From the NCBI GenBank assembly GCA_016630955.3, contig CM049994.1:372001-436000 (forward strand): 64,000 nucleotides of DNA, written 5' to 3'. How positions within the stretch are numbered: position 1 is the stretch's first letter; every line of letters begins with the position of its first letter. A program made the position numbers and the translations under genes. The notes under the pieces were generated by a model. It did no database searches. It saw only the letters and a list, made by a program, of their open reading frames with translations, and was not told the DNA's origin. This stretch comes from Didymella arachidicola (taxonomy: Eukaryota > Ascomycota > Dothideomycetes > Pleosporales > Didymellaceae). Positions 1-12,239 of this stretch are shown here, piece by piece.

Positions 1-1183
1 CAGGACGTGGCGTGGCAGACGTGAATGCTGAGAGCACGCCGGAAGACTGCGGCGGCAGCATGGGCGCACTCAGGGATATGATGTCGTCAGACTCGTCTGA
101 CAGGTCTCCCGCATCTGACCCGGAGAAGTCCGAATCCAGGTTGTCTGTGGACTCCTCGTCTGGCGGACTGGCGTTCCGCGAGTCGCCGCGCTCGTCGGCG
201 GTGTAGAAGGCATCGTTCGAGGTGTCCTCGGCTTCGCTGTCGTCGAAGGTGTTGGCGACGGGCGCGGGTCTGACGGGCGGCGCGACGACGGCCTTGGAGC
301 CGCGGTGCGACTGCAGGACGACGATGCGCGTGCTGGGCAGCAAGAGGCCCTGCGACACAGGCTCGCAGGCCGTGATCCGGGCGGGCGGCGGGGCGACGTG
401 CGTGATGGGGTGGGCCGGCAGCGGCAGCGGCAGCAGGTCGCCGGTATGCAGCACCGTCGGCGACTGCAGGGCTTCTCGCACGGCCGCCCGCCACGCCTGT
501 TGCTGCGCGGCGTGGTCAGCCCTCGGCGCTGCCTTGCTCCTGCCGTTGATGTCCAGATAGCGGTTCTTGGCGCCCTTTGCTGCGCCGTTGGAGGGCGTCA
601 CGAAGCCCCCGCCGAACTTGGCGTGCACCTCGTCCAGCTTCCGCAGCGCCTCCGTGTCCAGGTTGACGTAGACCGTGTCCAGGCCCAGGGGCACCACGTC
701 ATGTATGCGCACCTCGATGGGCGTGTCTCGGCGCTGGGTCTTGTTCGGGGCCAGGCTGTGGAGCACCTGCGAGAACGACTGCAGCGCGAGGGCGGCCGCG
801 GGCACCTGCAGCGACGAATGCGGGCGCGCCGCAGACGCGTCGCCCTTCTCTGCGACTCTGACAGGCAAGATCGTCCAGGGAACGTTCTGGGAAGCGACGA
901 CAGAGCTCGGCAGCCATGGGGTAATCGCAACGTGACGGGCGGACGCGGTCGCTCCTGCTGTTGTCAGTCCTGGCACACTGCCTCTTCAGCACCTGCCGTA
1001 TTTACCAGCATCCTTCCCAAACAAGTCCCCAAACAGGTCCTCGCTCAGCACGCCCACTTCACCCTTCAGACGCTCGTCGAGCAGCAGACGCGCCGAGATC
1101 GCTGCCCGGTCGAGTCTCCTTCTCCTTCTCCTCTTCCGTGGGTTCACCGGGTGAATCCCATTCTGCGCTGCTTGCGCCTCCAT
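1..1183 (-). CDS. PEX6: PEX6, peroxisomal AAA+ ATPase, N-terminal part (cut by window edge)
   Basis: Exon 1 is 1183..1006 and exon 2 runs from 957 off the window; the 48-bp intron 958..1005 is phase 1 and has a CTGAC branch point. The protein begins MEAQAAQNG, then an Arg-rich patch, then RLKGEVGVLSEDLF, which is characteristic of fungal Pex6. Later come LDTVYVNLDTEAL and KFGGGF, PLPAHPITHV, and an acidic Ser-rich linker (about residues 300-360), all in the order seen in Pex6 N1/N2 domains. About 375 residues are visible; both AAA+ cassettes lie outside. Pex6 with Pex1 extracts ubiquitinated Pex5 from the peroxisomal membrane. The same frame stays open to base 1, so this is truncation by the window, not decay. 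The identification rests on recalled family motifs. Confidence 0.9.
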
Positions 1184-1763
1184 CTCTTGCTCTCGTCAAT
1201 TGACGGTGTATTGTCCTGTTGTATGTTCGGGGGGGCTCTGCGGTAGCTGCTGGATAGTCGCATGCACGCGGTTGCTGCCAAGCTCAAAGTGTACCTCGGC
1301 AGCCTGCGAAAGCGTCGAATGCCGATGAGGACGAGGGCCGACGGTTGCGCGCTGCAATCTCCGCGTCTAGAGACAAGGCAGAAGTCAGCAAATATGTCTT
1401 ACAGACACAGATATAACATTAGCTATGCTGAGCCTGCAGAGCAGCTCAGCGACCATTTCACGTGCTTGACTATCTCCAAACCTACCGATCTGGTTGGTCG
1501 AACCATCGATTGCCCGCTTCTGACATGTCCGATTGCGGTTCCGACCTCTCCACAATCTTGTATCACTTAATTACGCATCGACCATGAGCTCTGGATTACC
1601 AGAAATGCGAGACACTGACAAACAAACGAATCCCATGAAACCTAGATGAAGAATTTATTGCAGTATGCATCCAAATGCCAACCCCTTTGCGAGGATATCG
1701 AACGCCGTCCAACACCTGTCCATGCAACCGCCTCAGAGGCCTTCCATATCCATACACACGGTC
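1184..1763. other. Intergenic, PEX6 upstream / KRE33 downstream
   Basis: 580 bp between two genes on the minus strand. It must hold the PEX6 promoter and the KRE33 3' end. Pyrimidine-rich stretches are present near 1120-1140 and 1770-1810. No convincing gene was seen; open frames here lack family resemblance. Confidence 0.5.
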
Positions 1764-4700
1764 TTACTTCCTGCTCTGCTTCGCCTTCTTGTGCTTCTTC
1801 TCGCCCTTCTCCTTGTGCTTCTGCGACTCCTGGTAAGCCTCGGCCACCGCCTCGCCAGCCTTCCTCTTCTTCTCGCCCGTCTTGACAGCCACAGTCAAGT
1901 TGTCCGCACGGCCGCCCTTAGACGCCTTTGCGACCGACCGCTCGGCTTCGGTCCAGTCATCTGCACCCGCACCGATTTCGTACCTGAACATGCATTAGCA
2001 CCTATCGCTGACATCGTGCCTTGGACAAGATTATGGAAGGGACTCACTTGTGCAGCGGCAACGCATCAATGAGCGCCTTTGCGCGCTCGCGCTCCTCTTG
2101 GTCAGCCAGGAACTCCTCGCCGCCCTCGGCCAACTCCTCCTGCAGGTCCTTCTCGAGCGCCCTGAAGCGGGACGCCTCCGCACCACCGTCAGCAGTAACA
2201 GTATCATCCTCCACTTCCATCGCTTCGGGCATCTCCTCGCGGACCGCGCCCTCAACAATCCCGCGGAACGCCGTCGCCACTTTGCGGATGACCTTGACGA
2301 ACATGGCCATAAGCTGGCTCGACGCGAGGTTGAGTTCCTTCTCCACCTCAGAGAACTCTTTGCGCTGCAGACCCACGGCGAGAAGCAGCGCGACTTGCAC
2401 ACCGGTAATCTTGAGTTGTGACTTTAGGCGCCCCGCAAAGTAGAGCGTGGCGATCGAGGGCAGCATATCGAGGATGACGTGGTAGTCGAGCATGTTGTTC
2501 GCATACGAGTCCAGGCGTTTCAGGTCGAAGGGGCTGAAGAGCGCGTCGAGCTCTGCTTTTGTAAGGGGTGCGGCCTGGAGTTCAGTGTCGAGGTTTGTCC
2601 CATGCGAAGCAGATTCTTCGATGCTGACTGACGTGATACACGAGAAGCTGCGGAACTGGTAGGACAGAAGGGACAGGAAGCGCTTCTGAAAGTCCTTTGC
2701 AAACGCTGCGACCCAGGAGCCATCTGACGATGTTGTCTCTAGCGAACGCAGCATGATGCATGTGTGCTCGCCAGTCAGATCGTTGGGTGTCTGCCGCAGA
2801 TACACGGGTACGAATTGTTGGCGTTTCCAGAACTTGTGCAACTGACTGGTCAACCCGTAGCTGACGCCAACATAATCAAGCTTGGGAGCTGCAAGCTCAG
2901 ACAAACGCGCGAAGAGTGGCGGCATCTCAGATGCTTCTCGGACCTTGATCGTGTCAGTATGAAGGCTGGCAGATTCGAGGTCGTCTTCCGTAACACGCTT
3001 CATTGTCTCGATCTCCAAGGGCGCAGACTCAGACAACGAGGCGAGCTTGCCATCATAAAAGTCCACGAGCAGGGACAGTGCTCGCGAACCATAGCCCATG
3101 TTCACGTAATCCGGGTTCGTCGCTATGCGAACGACACGTGCACCAGAGAGGGAGGCAAAGTTCTCGTCCTGGAATTGCTGCGAGACGATCCAGGGGATGA
3201 GATCACCACCTGCTCTTTGGCCACGGCTCAGACTGCTGAGAACGCTTTCTTTACTGATTTGACCCTCCAGCGCTACCTGGATAACACAAAGGGGCTCTGG
3301 AAGTTTGTTGTCCTCGGCTGGTGCGGTAAGGACAAATAGCTGGTGTGCCGGCGCGTCGGACATCAGCTGGAGGTCGTTCGGTGTGTTCTTGTAGTGGCTA
3401 GCTACGTAGAGAGCCATCATCTTCTGCAAGAACTTCTCGGCTGCCGGATTGTACGAGAAGAGAGTATCGCGGTTCACGTGAAGCAGCTGGCATTCGTTGG
3501 GATGCGGGCATCCTTGAGTCCCCAGTTTCGACCGTGGCAGAGTCGCATCCAGACAGAGCAGATCATTCATCCACCTTTCGACAGAATCGCCTTGCGCGTA
3601 TCGAATCGGTTCTGAGAGCGTGATCTCGCGCAGCGAGCGACCGGCCATAGAAGGCTCTGTGCCATCCTTGCTCTCTTTCCCTGTCGCCCTGTCTACCACT
3701 GTCGATGAGTCATTCGTCTTTCGTCCTCTCGATTGTTCGCGGAGCTGGTTAATCAGCTTGAGCGAGAGCGAACGTCCGGTACCCTCGTAACCATTGATGG
3801 TAGAGGCCATGAATACCAAGTAAGGGCCCATCAGCTTGCGCACCAGCGGCAGAGGAATGGCTGCAGCCTCATCAATGACCAGCAACTCAGCCTGGCCCAA
3901 TTGGTTCGCATCCTGTGGCTGAATGTACTGAATCGTTTGCCTGTGCTGTCGGTGAACATTGACACGAACAATGGCCTTGTTGAACTCCGCATGAGTTGAC
4001 TGCAGGATATTGTAGTCCTGGTGTTCCATGTACCCTAGCGCATCAAATCCCTTGAACACGAACTCGAATAGTGTCTTCAAGTTCTCGGGGCTAGGCGAGG
4101 TGATGAAGATGTTGCTGTATCCGTGTGCAATGGCCGCCGCAATTGCCACACCCAGTGCTGCAGACTTTCCGCGACCACGCGCTGCCGTCAAAGTCACGGT
4201 GCTCTGTAGTGTCTTCTCTGCGATAGCATCGACGAATGTGAGGAGCGCCTTGGCCTGGTCCACGGTCTTAGCCAGCTTCACAAGGTCGCCAACTGGCGGT
4301 GTGTCTGCCAAAGACTCCTTGATCTCTTCCAGCTCCTTTGCCTTGGGTGTCTTGCCCTGAAGCTCCTCGTCTGGAGGTGGGAGTTGCTTGACGTGCTTTC
4401 CACCGGAGATGGGGAGCACATTCAACTCGTCGTCAACGACCAAGCAGCTGTCGCACTTGCCGAGAGAAAGAAGGAATCGCTCGTTGAATCGGGCGACGAC
4501 GTCGCTGTGTGCTTCGGTTCTGTATCGCGAATGGATGTCCATCGACATCGTGTACAGCTGCTTCAAGCTGTTCATGCCCTTCAGCAGTAGAATCACCAGA
4601 CCGCCTCCCTCTACCGTCTCGATTGTGCGCGCAAGCAGATTCGGGGTGAGCGCCTCGAAGTCTTGCAGGATACACATGCCGTATGTGTTACCCAGGATCT

Positions 4701-5144
4701 TCTCAGTCTCTTTGTAGTAGACATAGCGGATGTTCTGCGTAGAGACGAATAGTTCGAACGGGTCTTCGGTATCGATATCGCGGATGCCGCGCTTGATCTC
4801 GCTCTTAATCTTCTTCTCGCGCTTCTTGCGGTGACTCGAGAATCCGAGGAGCTTGTTCTTGTATGCCCACAGGACCGATTTGTTCAGCTTTACATCGACG
4901 TTGAGCAGGATGTGGTAAAGGTTGACGATAACATCCTTCTGGCGGTCACCGACGACTACGAAGAAGCTTCGCTTCTTTTCCTGCGCACTTGTGAGCGTCG
5001 TGGCCAAGTCATTACAGCTTAGTGAGTGCATACCTGAGCTCCATTCCGTATCAGAGCCGGAATCCGAGAGTCACTGCGTCCTTGTCAGCATGTTGGCGGC
5101 CTGTGAGATGTTCTAATAAATCCATACATAGCTTTCTTCGGCAT
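1764..5144 (-). CDS. KRE33: KRE33/NAT10 RNA cytidine acetyltransferase
   Basis: Four exons: 5144..5128, 5073..5034, 4980..2048 and 1983..1764, giving 1069 residues (yeast Kre33 is about 1056). The first exon is only 17 nt (MPKKAI); exon 2 adds DSRIPALIRNGAQ, and exon 3 continues EKKRSFFVVVGDR, the conserved Kre33 start. A Walker-A-like GRGKSA lies near residue 289, a DEAA box near 387, and a GNAT acetyl-CoA motif (NPDYVNMGYGSRAL) near 640-660. The C-terminus is Lys-rich (EKKHKKAKQSRK), as usual for a nucleolar protein. The family makes N4-acetylcytidine in 18S rRNA and some tRNAs (with Tan1) in an ATP-dependent reaction and is needed for small-subunit processing. Introns: 54, 53 and 64 bp. 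The reading frame is intact. Confidence 0.95.
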
Positions 5145-5724
5145 CTTGAGAGCTCCGCAGGCTTCCCCGCCTCTTCCCTATTGCGCCTTGTGCTGGACGG
5201 TCGCAGTCCCTTGAGAAATTCGAAAACGTTCGCGGAGGTGACCTGAAGCTGTATGAGTAGTTCCGGTTGTCCAGACCTCCAGAGTGCTGAGGAATGCGCG
5301 TGGTGGCTGCTAGAATTGCGGGCCGTGGAGCCATCGATAACCAAAAGTTTCAAAAAGTTCGACCCTACTTTGCGCTAGTAGTTCACCGCCCGGCACCTCT
5401 CCTACCTACCCCATTAGGCAAGTATGAAAGCCGTTGGACGCCGATAAGGTCTATCCGGTGGCCCTGCAAATGTTGACGGATGTATCCGAAGATTTGTCCC
5501 GGTGCAAACAGCCGGGTGCTTGAGGTAAGGACGCAATCAATTGCTTAATCAAGCGATGTTTGCACGTGACGAAGTCATCTATCACTGGTGTTCGCACTTG
5601 CAGATGCATTACGAGTGACAGTAATACTACGCAAATATTATGTCGAGTCTCTAGTCTAAGTGTCCTAACCGAGAGTACTGGGTATAATGTGTGTGCTCAT
5701 GAACCGCTAATCTCGAAAGCAACC
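5145..5724. other. Intergenic, KRE33 promoter and hydrolase 3' flank
   Basis: 580 bp between two minus-strand genes. It contains the KRE33 upstream region. I see no gene, repeat or RNA in it. Confidence 0.5.
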
Positions 5725-8131
5725 CTATGCAGCCAGCTCTTCCTCAGCCTTCAAAGCTTCGTAGCCGTTCCCATCTCCACCTCCAACTTGCTCCGAGCCT
5801 CTGACTTGCTCGGCGCCCTTTTCACTCCACTCTCCAGCGGTCGCGTCGACCTCCCTTGTGGCACCCTCCCTAAGCCTGTCGCTACGCTGGTAGAAATCCT
5901 GGGTGTCCTCGCAACCCCTAGGGATACGGCAGACCTTTCTAGCCTCTTCAGGCGCGGTCTTCCAGAGCACCTCTTTGACTTCTTTGCCAACCTTTTCGAT
6001 GGCGTCCATGGCCCAGATCACATCCAGGTGCTCGTACCCTTCAATGACCTTTGAATGGACGACGTCAACGAAAGGCTCACGGTTGCGTTCGAATCGGCGC
6101 AGGAGACGGCGACCATCGACGAGGTCATCGGCACCGCATACCCAGAGAGCGAATGGCGGTGTGTGCGGGCCGTACCAGGCGAAACGGGCGCGGCTACTGT
6201 CGCGTCTACGTGAGTTCCGTGTCTGCTCATCGAGTGCGCTATCGCCGGGCTGCGCATCGTCCGGTTCTTCACCACCAGAGTCACTTCGTGAGCACGAGCG
6301 TGATCTGTCCTCCTCTTCGTCCTCCTTTTCTTCAATGCTCTTCTCTTCCCGTGTCGAGAGGATGCATTTGTGTTTCGCGAAACACTCGCGGCCCAGCCAC
6401 CATCTCATACTTTCTGCACTGACGTAGACAGGTGAGAACTGAAATTGGCGGTCTCGAAGGCCTCGGTCCCACCGTTCATCCGTCCAGTTGAAAAGGAAGG
6501 AGAACACGCGGTAGCCCATGGCACCATATATCTTGCCCGGCAACAAAGAATGCATGGTCATCATGAACGGTATGAAGGCGTGGATACCAAAGACCACCCG
6601 GAACATGGCTGGCGAAATGACCTGCATGAACTTGAAGTAGGCTTTTTGGATGAGAGGGCCTGCGTAAGCTGCTGGTGCAAGAGCGCAAAACACTGCGATC
6701 TTGTCACCGATTTCAGGACACTGTTCCTTTGCCATGGCAACAAGACTCTGGGTGGTGCCCTGGCTATGTGCGATAAGACCAAGTTTCTCAAACCCTGTCT
6801 CAGATAGAACTCTCGAAATGAGTGCTGGTAGATCCAATACACCTGACGACCGTAAGTAGGCAACATATATGTCAGCATAGAAGAACTTTACCCATCTGGC
6901 GAATGTTCCAAGCCCACATTCTCGGGTCGCTGTAATCGAGCAGTTTGTGTCGAGGATTGAATCCGCAGCGATTATTGCCCAACCATACATCGTAGCCGCT
7001 TTTGGCGAGATAGAAGGCAAGACTGTCGTCGTCGTTGGTACAGTATGCGCCAGCTGACTGCAGCAGACCGTGGATCATCAGAACCGGATACTTCTTCTGA
7101 CCTGTTGGGTATTGCGATCCAGGAACACCGGTGCAGGATGTTGTTCTCCTAAAAACATCAGGTGCGTGTGGTACTCTGTCGGATTCGTTTGTTCGCTGAT
7201 AATCACGAGGGTTATACAAATGCCAGAGATCGATGATGAAGCCATCTTCGGTCTGCACCTCGAATATCTCGCACTCGAGTCCCACTCGACGTGCATAGTA
7301 ACGAACGTCGCACTTGAGCTCATCAGGGCCACCCTCCAGTGGAATAAACTCATCGCCCTCCTCCCCCTCTTCTTTGTCTTCTGCGAGCTTTTCTGATTTC
7401 ACTGTGTGATGTTTCTTCCATGCAACTTCTGCTGCTCTCCTGGCCTTCTTTCGTCTCTCCTCTTCTCGGAAGAATGGGCGGCGCTCATCCGAATTCTGGC
7501 CTTTGAGGCGAACACGGATGTGATTCGCGACAATGGGTATTGAAGTAAAGGCGGCCCCTAAAATTATGACAAGTAAGAAGCAAAAAGACAGCATCGCCGA
7601 AGAGACTCGGAGTAGTAAGCACTGGAGCTTCCTCAGCGTGCTCGGTGGTCCGTAAACAGGTACGGGCGGAAACATTGGATTAGTCTTTGACGGCGCTTTC
7701 GATTCCCCAAGAGGAGCATCGGTGCCTTTGTTCTGGTCGCCATCATTGTTCTTCCTTGGTCGTACCCCATGAATGGTTCCGTCTTTCGATTCGCGCAGTT
7801 CGCCTGGTACAGGTTCGCTCTCGGATGGGTCGCGGTCTTCGAGGATATCCTTGAGCTTGTTGAGTTTTGTGGCTTCCTCGATAGGCACTGCCGGCAGTCG
7901 ATTACCATCTGCCGTCTGGATCACGGGATCTTGCGCGGTTACAAAACGCGCCTCAACAGCTTGTGTCGAGCCGGTGCCCTCATTCTCCTGATCGGGGGCG
8001 TACTGTCCAAGCCGTTCGGACTGTTTCGCAAACTCGACAGCTGTTTGTGCTTTACTTTTGGTCCTATCAGTGGCTTCATGTATTTTATTCCTGACGGTTG
8101 TCATAGTTGCCATCTCGTATTGCGACGTCAA
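5725..8131 (-). CDS. Membrane-anchored acid-lipase family hydrolase (steryl ester hydrolase / TGL1-YEH type)
   Basis: Exon 1 is 8131..6892, exon 2 is 6842..5725, with a 49-bp phase-1 intron (6843..6891); 785 residues. A long polar N-terminus is followed by a membrane segment at about 171-200 (LLLRVSSAMLSFCFLLVIIL). The AB-hydrolase lipase entry domain then begins (GLECEIFEVQTEDGFIIDLW), followed by the oxyanion region MIHGLLQS. The nucleophile elbow is AHSQG (Ser440); the other likely triad members are Asp in CGADDLVDG and His in GYEHLDVIW. The order matches yeast Tgl1/Yeh1/Yeh2, which hydrolyse steryl esters at lipid droplets or the plasma membrane. The substrate cannot be read from sequence. 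An acidic Ser-rich insert precedes the Asp, as is common in filamentous fungi. Confidence 0.85.
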
Positions 8132-8994
8132 GTTTAGTCAGACAACGGTCGTTGGAGAAGCATTTGGAAGTGGAGCTGTCGCGGGGCAGACTATACAAAC
8201 AAAAGGTGGGCGCGCTGCAGGTTGACATCGGTTGCTTCTACTCGCAGATATAGTGTAAACAAAGAGAAGGCTCAGACATTATGATGGATATCTGAATCGT
8301 AGCATTGGCGCGGATGGCAGCCGTCGCAACCAATATAGGTGCGCAGATCTTCCAGGGCATGAAATCGAGCATGACATCAGGGATCTTGCACAGTCCGCGG
8401 ACTTTTGTCGCGCATGGCAGCGAATCAACATCGAGATTACCGCAATTGTGAAGCTCAACGACAGATACATGAATCGATCACGGGTTAGTGCTGCAGAGAT
8501 GGCAAGTTTTTGTAAGTGGCTTGCAGTTCTGTGCAGGAATGCTTGCATGTGATTCTGCTGTCCACTTATACTCGACTTGTGCATCTGGTCGCCCAAATCA
8601 CGAACACAATGAGTGTTGAAGATCGCAGCCGCCTGATCGCTCGAATACAGTTTGATGCGAACTCGACATTCGCTTCAATACAATCGAGCGATGTTTTTTT
8701 TTTTTTTTTTTTTGGCTGAGTGTTACTGAAAGGTCTCTTGGATGTAGATCGAAGTAACGATCATGGTCGGACGAGACGGTATGGCGGCTCTTGCTGCCGT
8801 TTGACACAAAAGTGAGACCGTGGCGCCGACTGCAGTCATATTTTAATCGCTCTGTGTCTAGTTTCTCGTGTGATGTTGTAACAGTTGCTCAAAGCGAATG
8901 GATATATTGTTCGAAAAATGACCGTGGCGCCAACCCAATGCATAGATATCTTAATACACCAATATACAGTCCCCTTGATCCTTCGGCTCTGTGT
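8132..8994. other. Intergenic with poly-T tract
   Basis: 863 bp between the hydrolase promoter side and the COA3 3' end. It contains a 20-base T run at 8694..8713. No gene was recognised. Confidence 0.5.
8694..8713. repeat. T20 homopolymer
   Basis: Uninterrupted run of 20 T in intergenic DNA. It may be a nucleosome-depleting tract or simply a slippage-prone microsatellite; read-length errors are also possible. Confidence 0.9.
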
Positions 8995-9364
8995 CTACTT
9001 TCGTGCAGCGACAGCTTGCTGAACAGCTGCTGTTGTACCAGCAGGCTGCTGTGATCGTACGATGGGCTCGTCGGGTACAATAACGTCTTCGAACTCGTCC
9101 TGGGAAATGGCGTTGATGGTGTATGTGTCTAACCAGTGTAAGCGAATGCTTTCAACGCCCTGGAACACGGATCTTACAGATGCCAATGACAAGCGAGCAG
9201 ATCGCGAAACCTGTGATGGTGTTCTTCAGTAGGTACGGCGCGCGGGCACGCAGCAGCGCCGGCGAGGCGCGCATGCGAGCATCATAGTAGGTCGACTGGA
9301 ATGGCTTGCTGCGATTGTCAGCGTTGCAATGCGCTTCTTCTCTACTCCCTACTCACTATCCCAT
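8995..9364 (-). CDS. COA3: COA3, cytochrome c oxidase assembly factor
   Basis: Three exons: 9364..9357, 9308..9178 and 9128..8995, giving 90 residues. The first coding exon is just 8 nt, so the gene is easy to miss. The protein has YYDARMRASPALLRARAPYL before a single membrane segment (ITGFAICSLVIGIYTYTI), then QDEFEDVIVPDEP. That pattern (basic motif, one TM, D-F-x-D-V-x-x-P) is the Coa3/CCDC56 signature; yeast Coa3 is 85 residues. Coa3 sits in the mitochondrial inner membrane and with Cox14 stabilises newly made Cox1. Both introns have good donors (GTGAGT, GTAAGA). It is divergent from PTA1 with about 380 bp between the start codons. Confidence 0.85.
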
Positions 9365-9746
9365 TGTGGCGTTGTGGGCTTCTACACGTCTTGCGGGGAA
9401 AGTTGACGATTCGCCTCGGTGGTGAGAGGCTCCTTCCGTATCGTTTGCTTGGCACCTGCCGTTCACCCTGCAGCGTCGATCTGCAGCTGTCCATCATCAT
9501 CCGTCAGACCAAGCCCCGTAGACCGACCACACCTCCGAAACACGCGCCTCTTCACTTCACCACGCTCCTTCCACTTCTTGACCACCAGATTCTTGCAGGG
9601 AATGAGGGGGCTGGAGACAGCAGGCTCTGGGCTTTGTCGCGCAATAGTTTGACTGCGTCGCGCGCGTGAACAGGCGTCACCACTGTGCACGACCTCACCT
9701 CAGACAACAAAGCCTGCTTCTCGTGCACTGCGTCTTCATCAACACC
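9365..9746. promoter_or_regulatory. Shared upstream region of COA3 and PTA1
   Basis: 382 bp between divergent start codons, so it must contain both promoters. No specific factor site is claimed. Confidence 0.5.
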
Positions 9747-12239
9747 ATGAGCCCAATTCAGCAGCTTCAATCCGCTCGAGCGCTCGCGCTAGGCGACGGC
9801 AATTACTACCCTACTATTATACCGGGTGTGCTGCCCATCATAAGCTTCAGCGCTGAGCAAAGCCTCGAGGTGCAGCGATGGGGCGCCGATTTTCTGGCTG
9901 AGGCTTTTGCTTCGCCAGCGTGGCTGTCAGAAGTGAAGGAGAACAGTGCACCATCAGTGCTGGCTACGCTGAAGGACTACCTGGAGAACGTGAGCGATAT
10001 GAGCGTCGTCAAGAGCTCCATTCAAGCGGCTGCAAGTGTGTATCCGCTTGTTTACAGACATACGTGAGTGGAACCCTTCGCACCCAGATAGCCTTATCCT
10101 CCATCATGAGTGCATTGTGCACTGTACGCTCACTCTCCAATGCTCGTACATGCTTGAATGCCCTCTTGTCGAACCCTGTCTTATACTTGCGTGTACTAGA
10201 GTACACAACGCCTCCGACGACGCAACATGGCAACTCATGTCCGCGATCAAAACAAATATCCTGCGACGAATGGATTCGGCCCCACCGGGCGTGCGCGTGT
10301 GCTGTGTCAAGTTCCTACAACAAGTCGTCCTGGTACAAACACCGGGCGTGGTCGATCCACGAGTAAGCACTTTTGTCCTCGAAGGCCGACAACCTGATCT
10401 CACACATCACAGCGACCTGACCACAGCGATATCTCGCTCGCCCTTGCACCTCGCGATCACCCCCTCATACCATACGTGAGCCTCGAAGCTGAAGGCCACG
10501 GGCTGCTCGATCGACTGTTGGATATCATACATGGAGATCACAGCGATGGCCTGCTTGTCACGGCAACGCTCAACACACTGGGTGTGCTGATGCACAGACG
10601 CCCAAGCGCTGCGAACAAGATACTGACAAGCATCTTCAACTTCAATCCGTTGAAGCTTGCCAGTGCGCCTTTGACGCCCACGAACAAAGTCGTCATGAAG
10701 TCAATTGAGCGGACGACAAGATCGCTGCTAATGAACATCATGAAGAGGTATGCTCTTACTTGCGCGTCGAAGAGAACAACACATGTTTACTGTTGTAGGG
10801 ACCCTCAGAACGCTATCAACGGCAAGATACAGCATTTCCTCGAACGTATGCATCGAATGCGCATCGAGATGGTCGATGAGGTCAACCGCAAGCGACCTGC
10901 CCCCAGTGAGCCTACTGACGGCTTCGATCAAGCTAAGAGGCAGCGAGTAGCTGCTGGTGCCCCTTCTGCAGTGACTCAAGATAGTATGCCTGTTGCACCA
11001 CCCCTGCCGCCAGGCCCTGTCAGCTGGCGGCAGTTGTTCACACTGAACCCTGAGGGCAGTACGGTCAACTTTGATGTGCAAGCTTTCCGAGATCCAGAAC
11101 AGCTGGTGAGGATATTGGTGCCTGTGCTGCAATCTGTCGACCAAGTAAAGCTGGGTCATGCTATGAACATTGTCCGTTCTCGTTACCTGAGTCTGAGTCA
11201 AGCGGCTCGCGCTGCTCAGCCTGCAACCCATACCACGGAAGACGAGGAAGAGTACGAGCCTGATTTTGGGCCCGAAGATGCTGAGCAGATCAACAACAGG
11301 CTTGATGGTCTTCCGTCCAATGACCTCGCGTTCCAGTCCGGGCCCTCAACAGCACTTGCGCCGTACAAACTCCCCGAAGCACCGCCGTTGACGGAACAGG
11401 AGGTTCAAAAGTACGGCGCAATGACAGTGAATCGAGCATTCGGCATGCTTAGCAGCGTTGACGATTCACAGAAGAGCAAAGTTGCCAAAGGTGGCTTCAA
11501 CAGGTTAGCAGCAAGCGACTACGGTCGCGATGCCTGGGTGACAATCGTGTCGCGATTAGCAACACGAGCAAGCGCAGGGCTTGAAGATCCACAAGAAGGC
11601 ATCAAGGATGAGCACGCTGTCAGCAACTCGAAAGGAAGTCTTGACATCAGCGAGACTGTTCGAGATGGCATGTACAACTACATTATCTCCGATTGGAAGA
11701 GGCGCATCGACGTTGCCACCCTTTGGCTGAACGAGGAGTGGTATAACGACACTGTACTTGCTCAATCCAAAACCGTCGCCACCCAAGGCAGCACCAATGG
11801 CGGTACCTTTACATCTGTGCTCAACGCACCGAATGGCAATTACCAACGATGTGCGCTTCGACTCTTCGACGGCATCTTACCTTATGTCGAACACACCGAC
11901 AAGATCATTCTGCGTTTCCTGTCGGAGGTGCCAGCACTCAACTACGAGATTTTAATCCGCTTGAAGAAGATGGCTGAAGACCCGGAGCGTATCGACCTTG
12001 CCTGTAGTGCGCTGCACTACCTATACATGTTCAGACCGCCAGTCAGGGACAATGTCGTTAGTGTTCTCACCGAGATCTATCAATCAAATGATCGCGCAAG
12101 ACCGAGCGCGAAGAAGCTGCTTGCGCGGTGGAAGCCGGAGGTATTGACCGAGGAGGATGCGCCACCGGTCAAGACGGAAGAAGGACAGGTTGTGAAGGAA
12201 AATGCAAACGGTGCATTGGAAGTCAAGGCCGCCTCATGA
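9747..12239 (+). CDS. PTA1: PTA1/symplekin, mRNA cleavage and polyadenylation factor subunit
   Basis: Four exons: 9747..10063, 10200..10362, 10413..10747 and 10799..12239; 751 residues (yeast Pta1 is 785). The N-terminal half shows the HEAT-like symplekin/Pta1 pattern: RWGADFLAEAFASPAW, then DDATWQLMSAIKTNIL, PPGVRVCCVKFLQQVVLVQ, ISLALAPRDHPL, and FNFNPLKLASAPLTPTNKV, in the family order. The C-terminal half is less conserved and acidic. Pta1 scaffolds the cleavage and polyadenylation factor and contacts Ssu72 and the phosphatase module. The first intron (136 bp) is long for this window; the others are about 50 bp. The start codon chosen is the first ATG giving the family N-terminus (MSPIQQLQSARAL). 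Confidence 0.9.

Noticed and set aside
305..1246. 313-codon open frame on the plus strand inside PEX6
   Set aside because: The Pex6 reading on the minus strand explains the sequence; this frame is Arg/Gly-rich antisense noise in GC-rich DNA.
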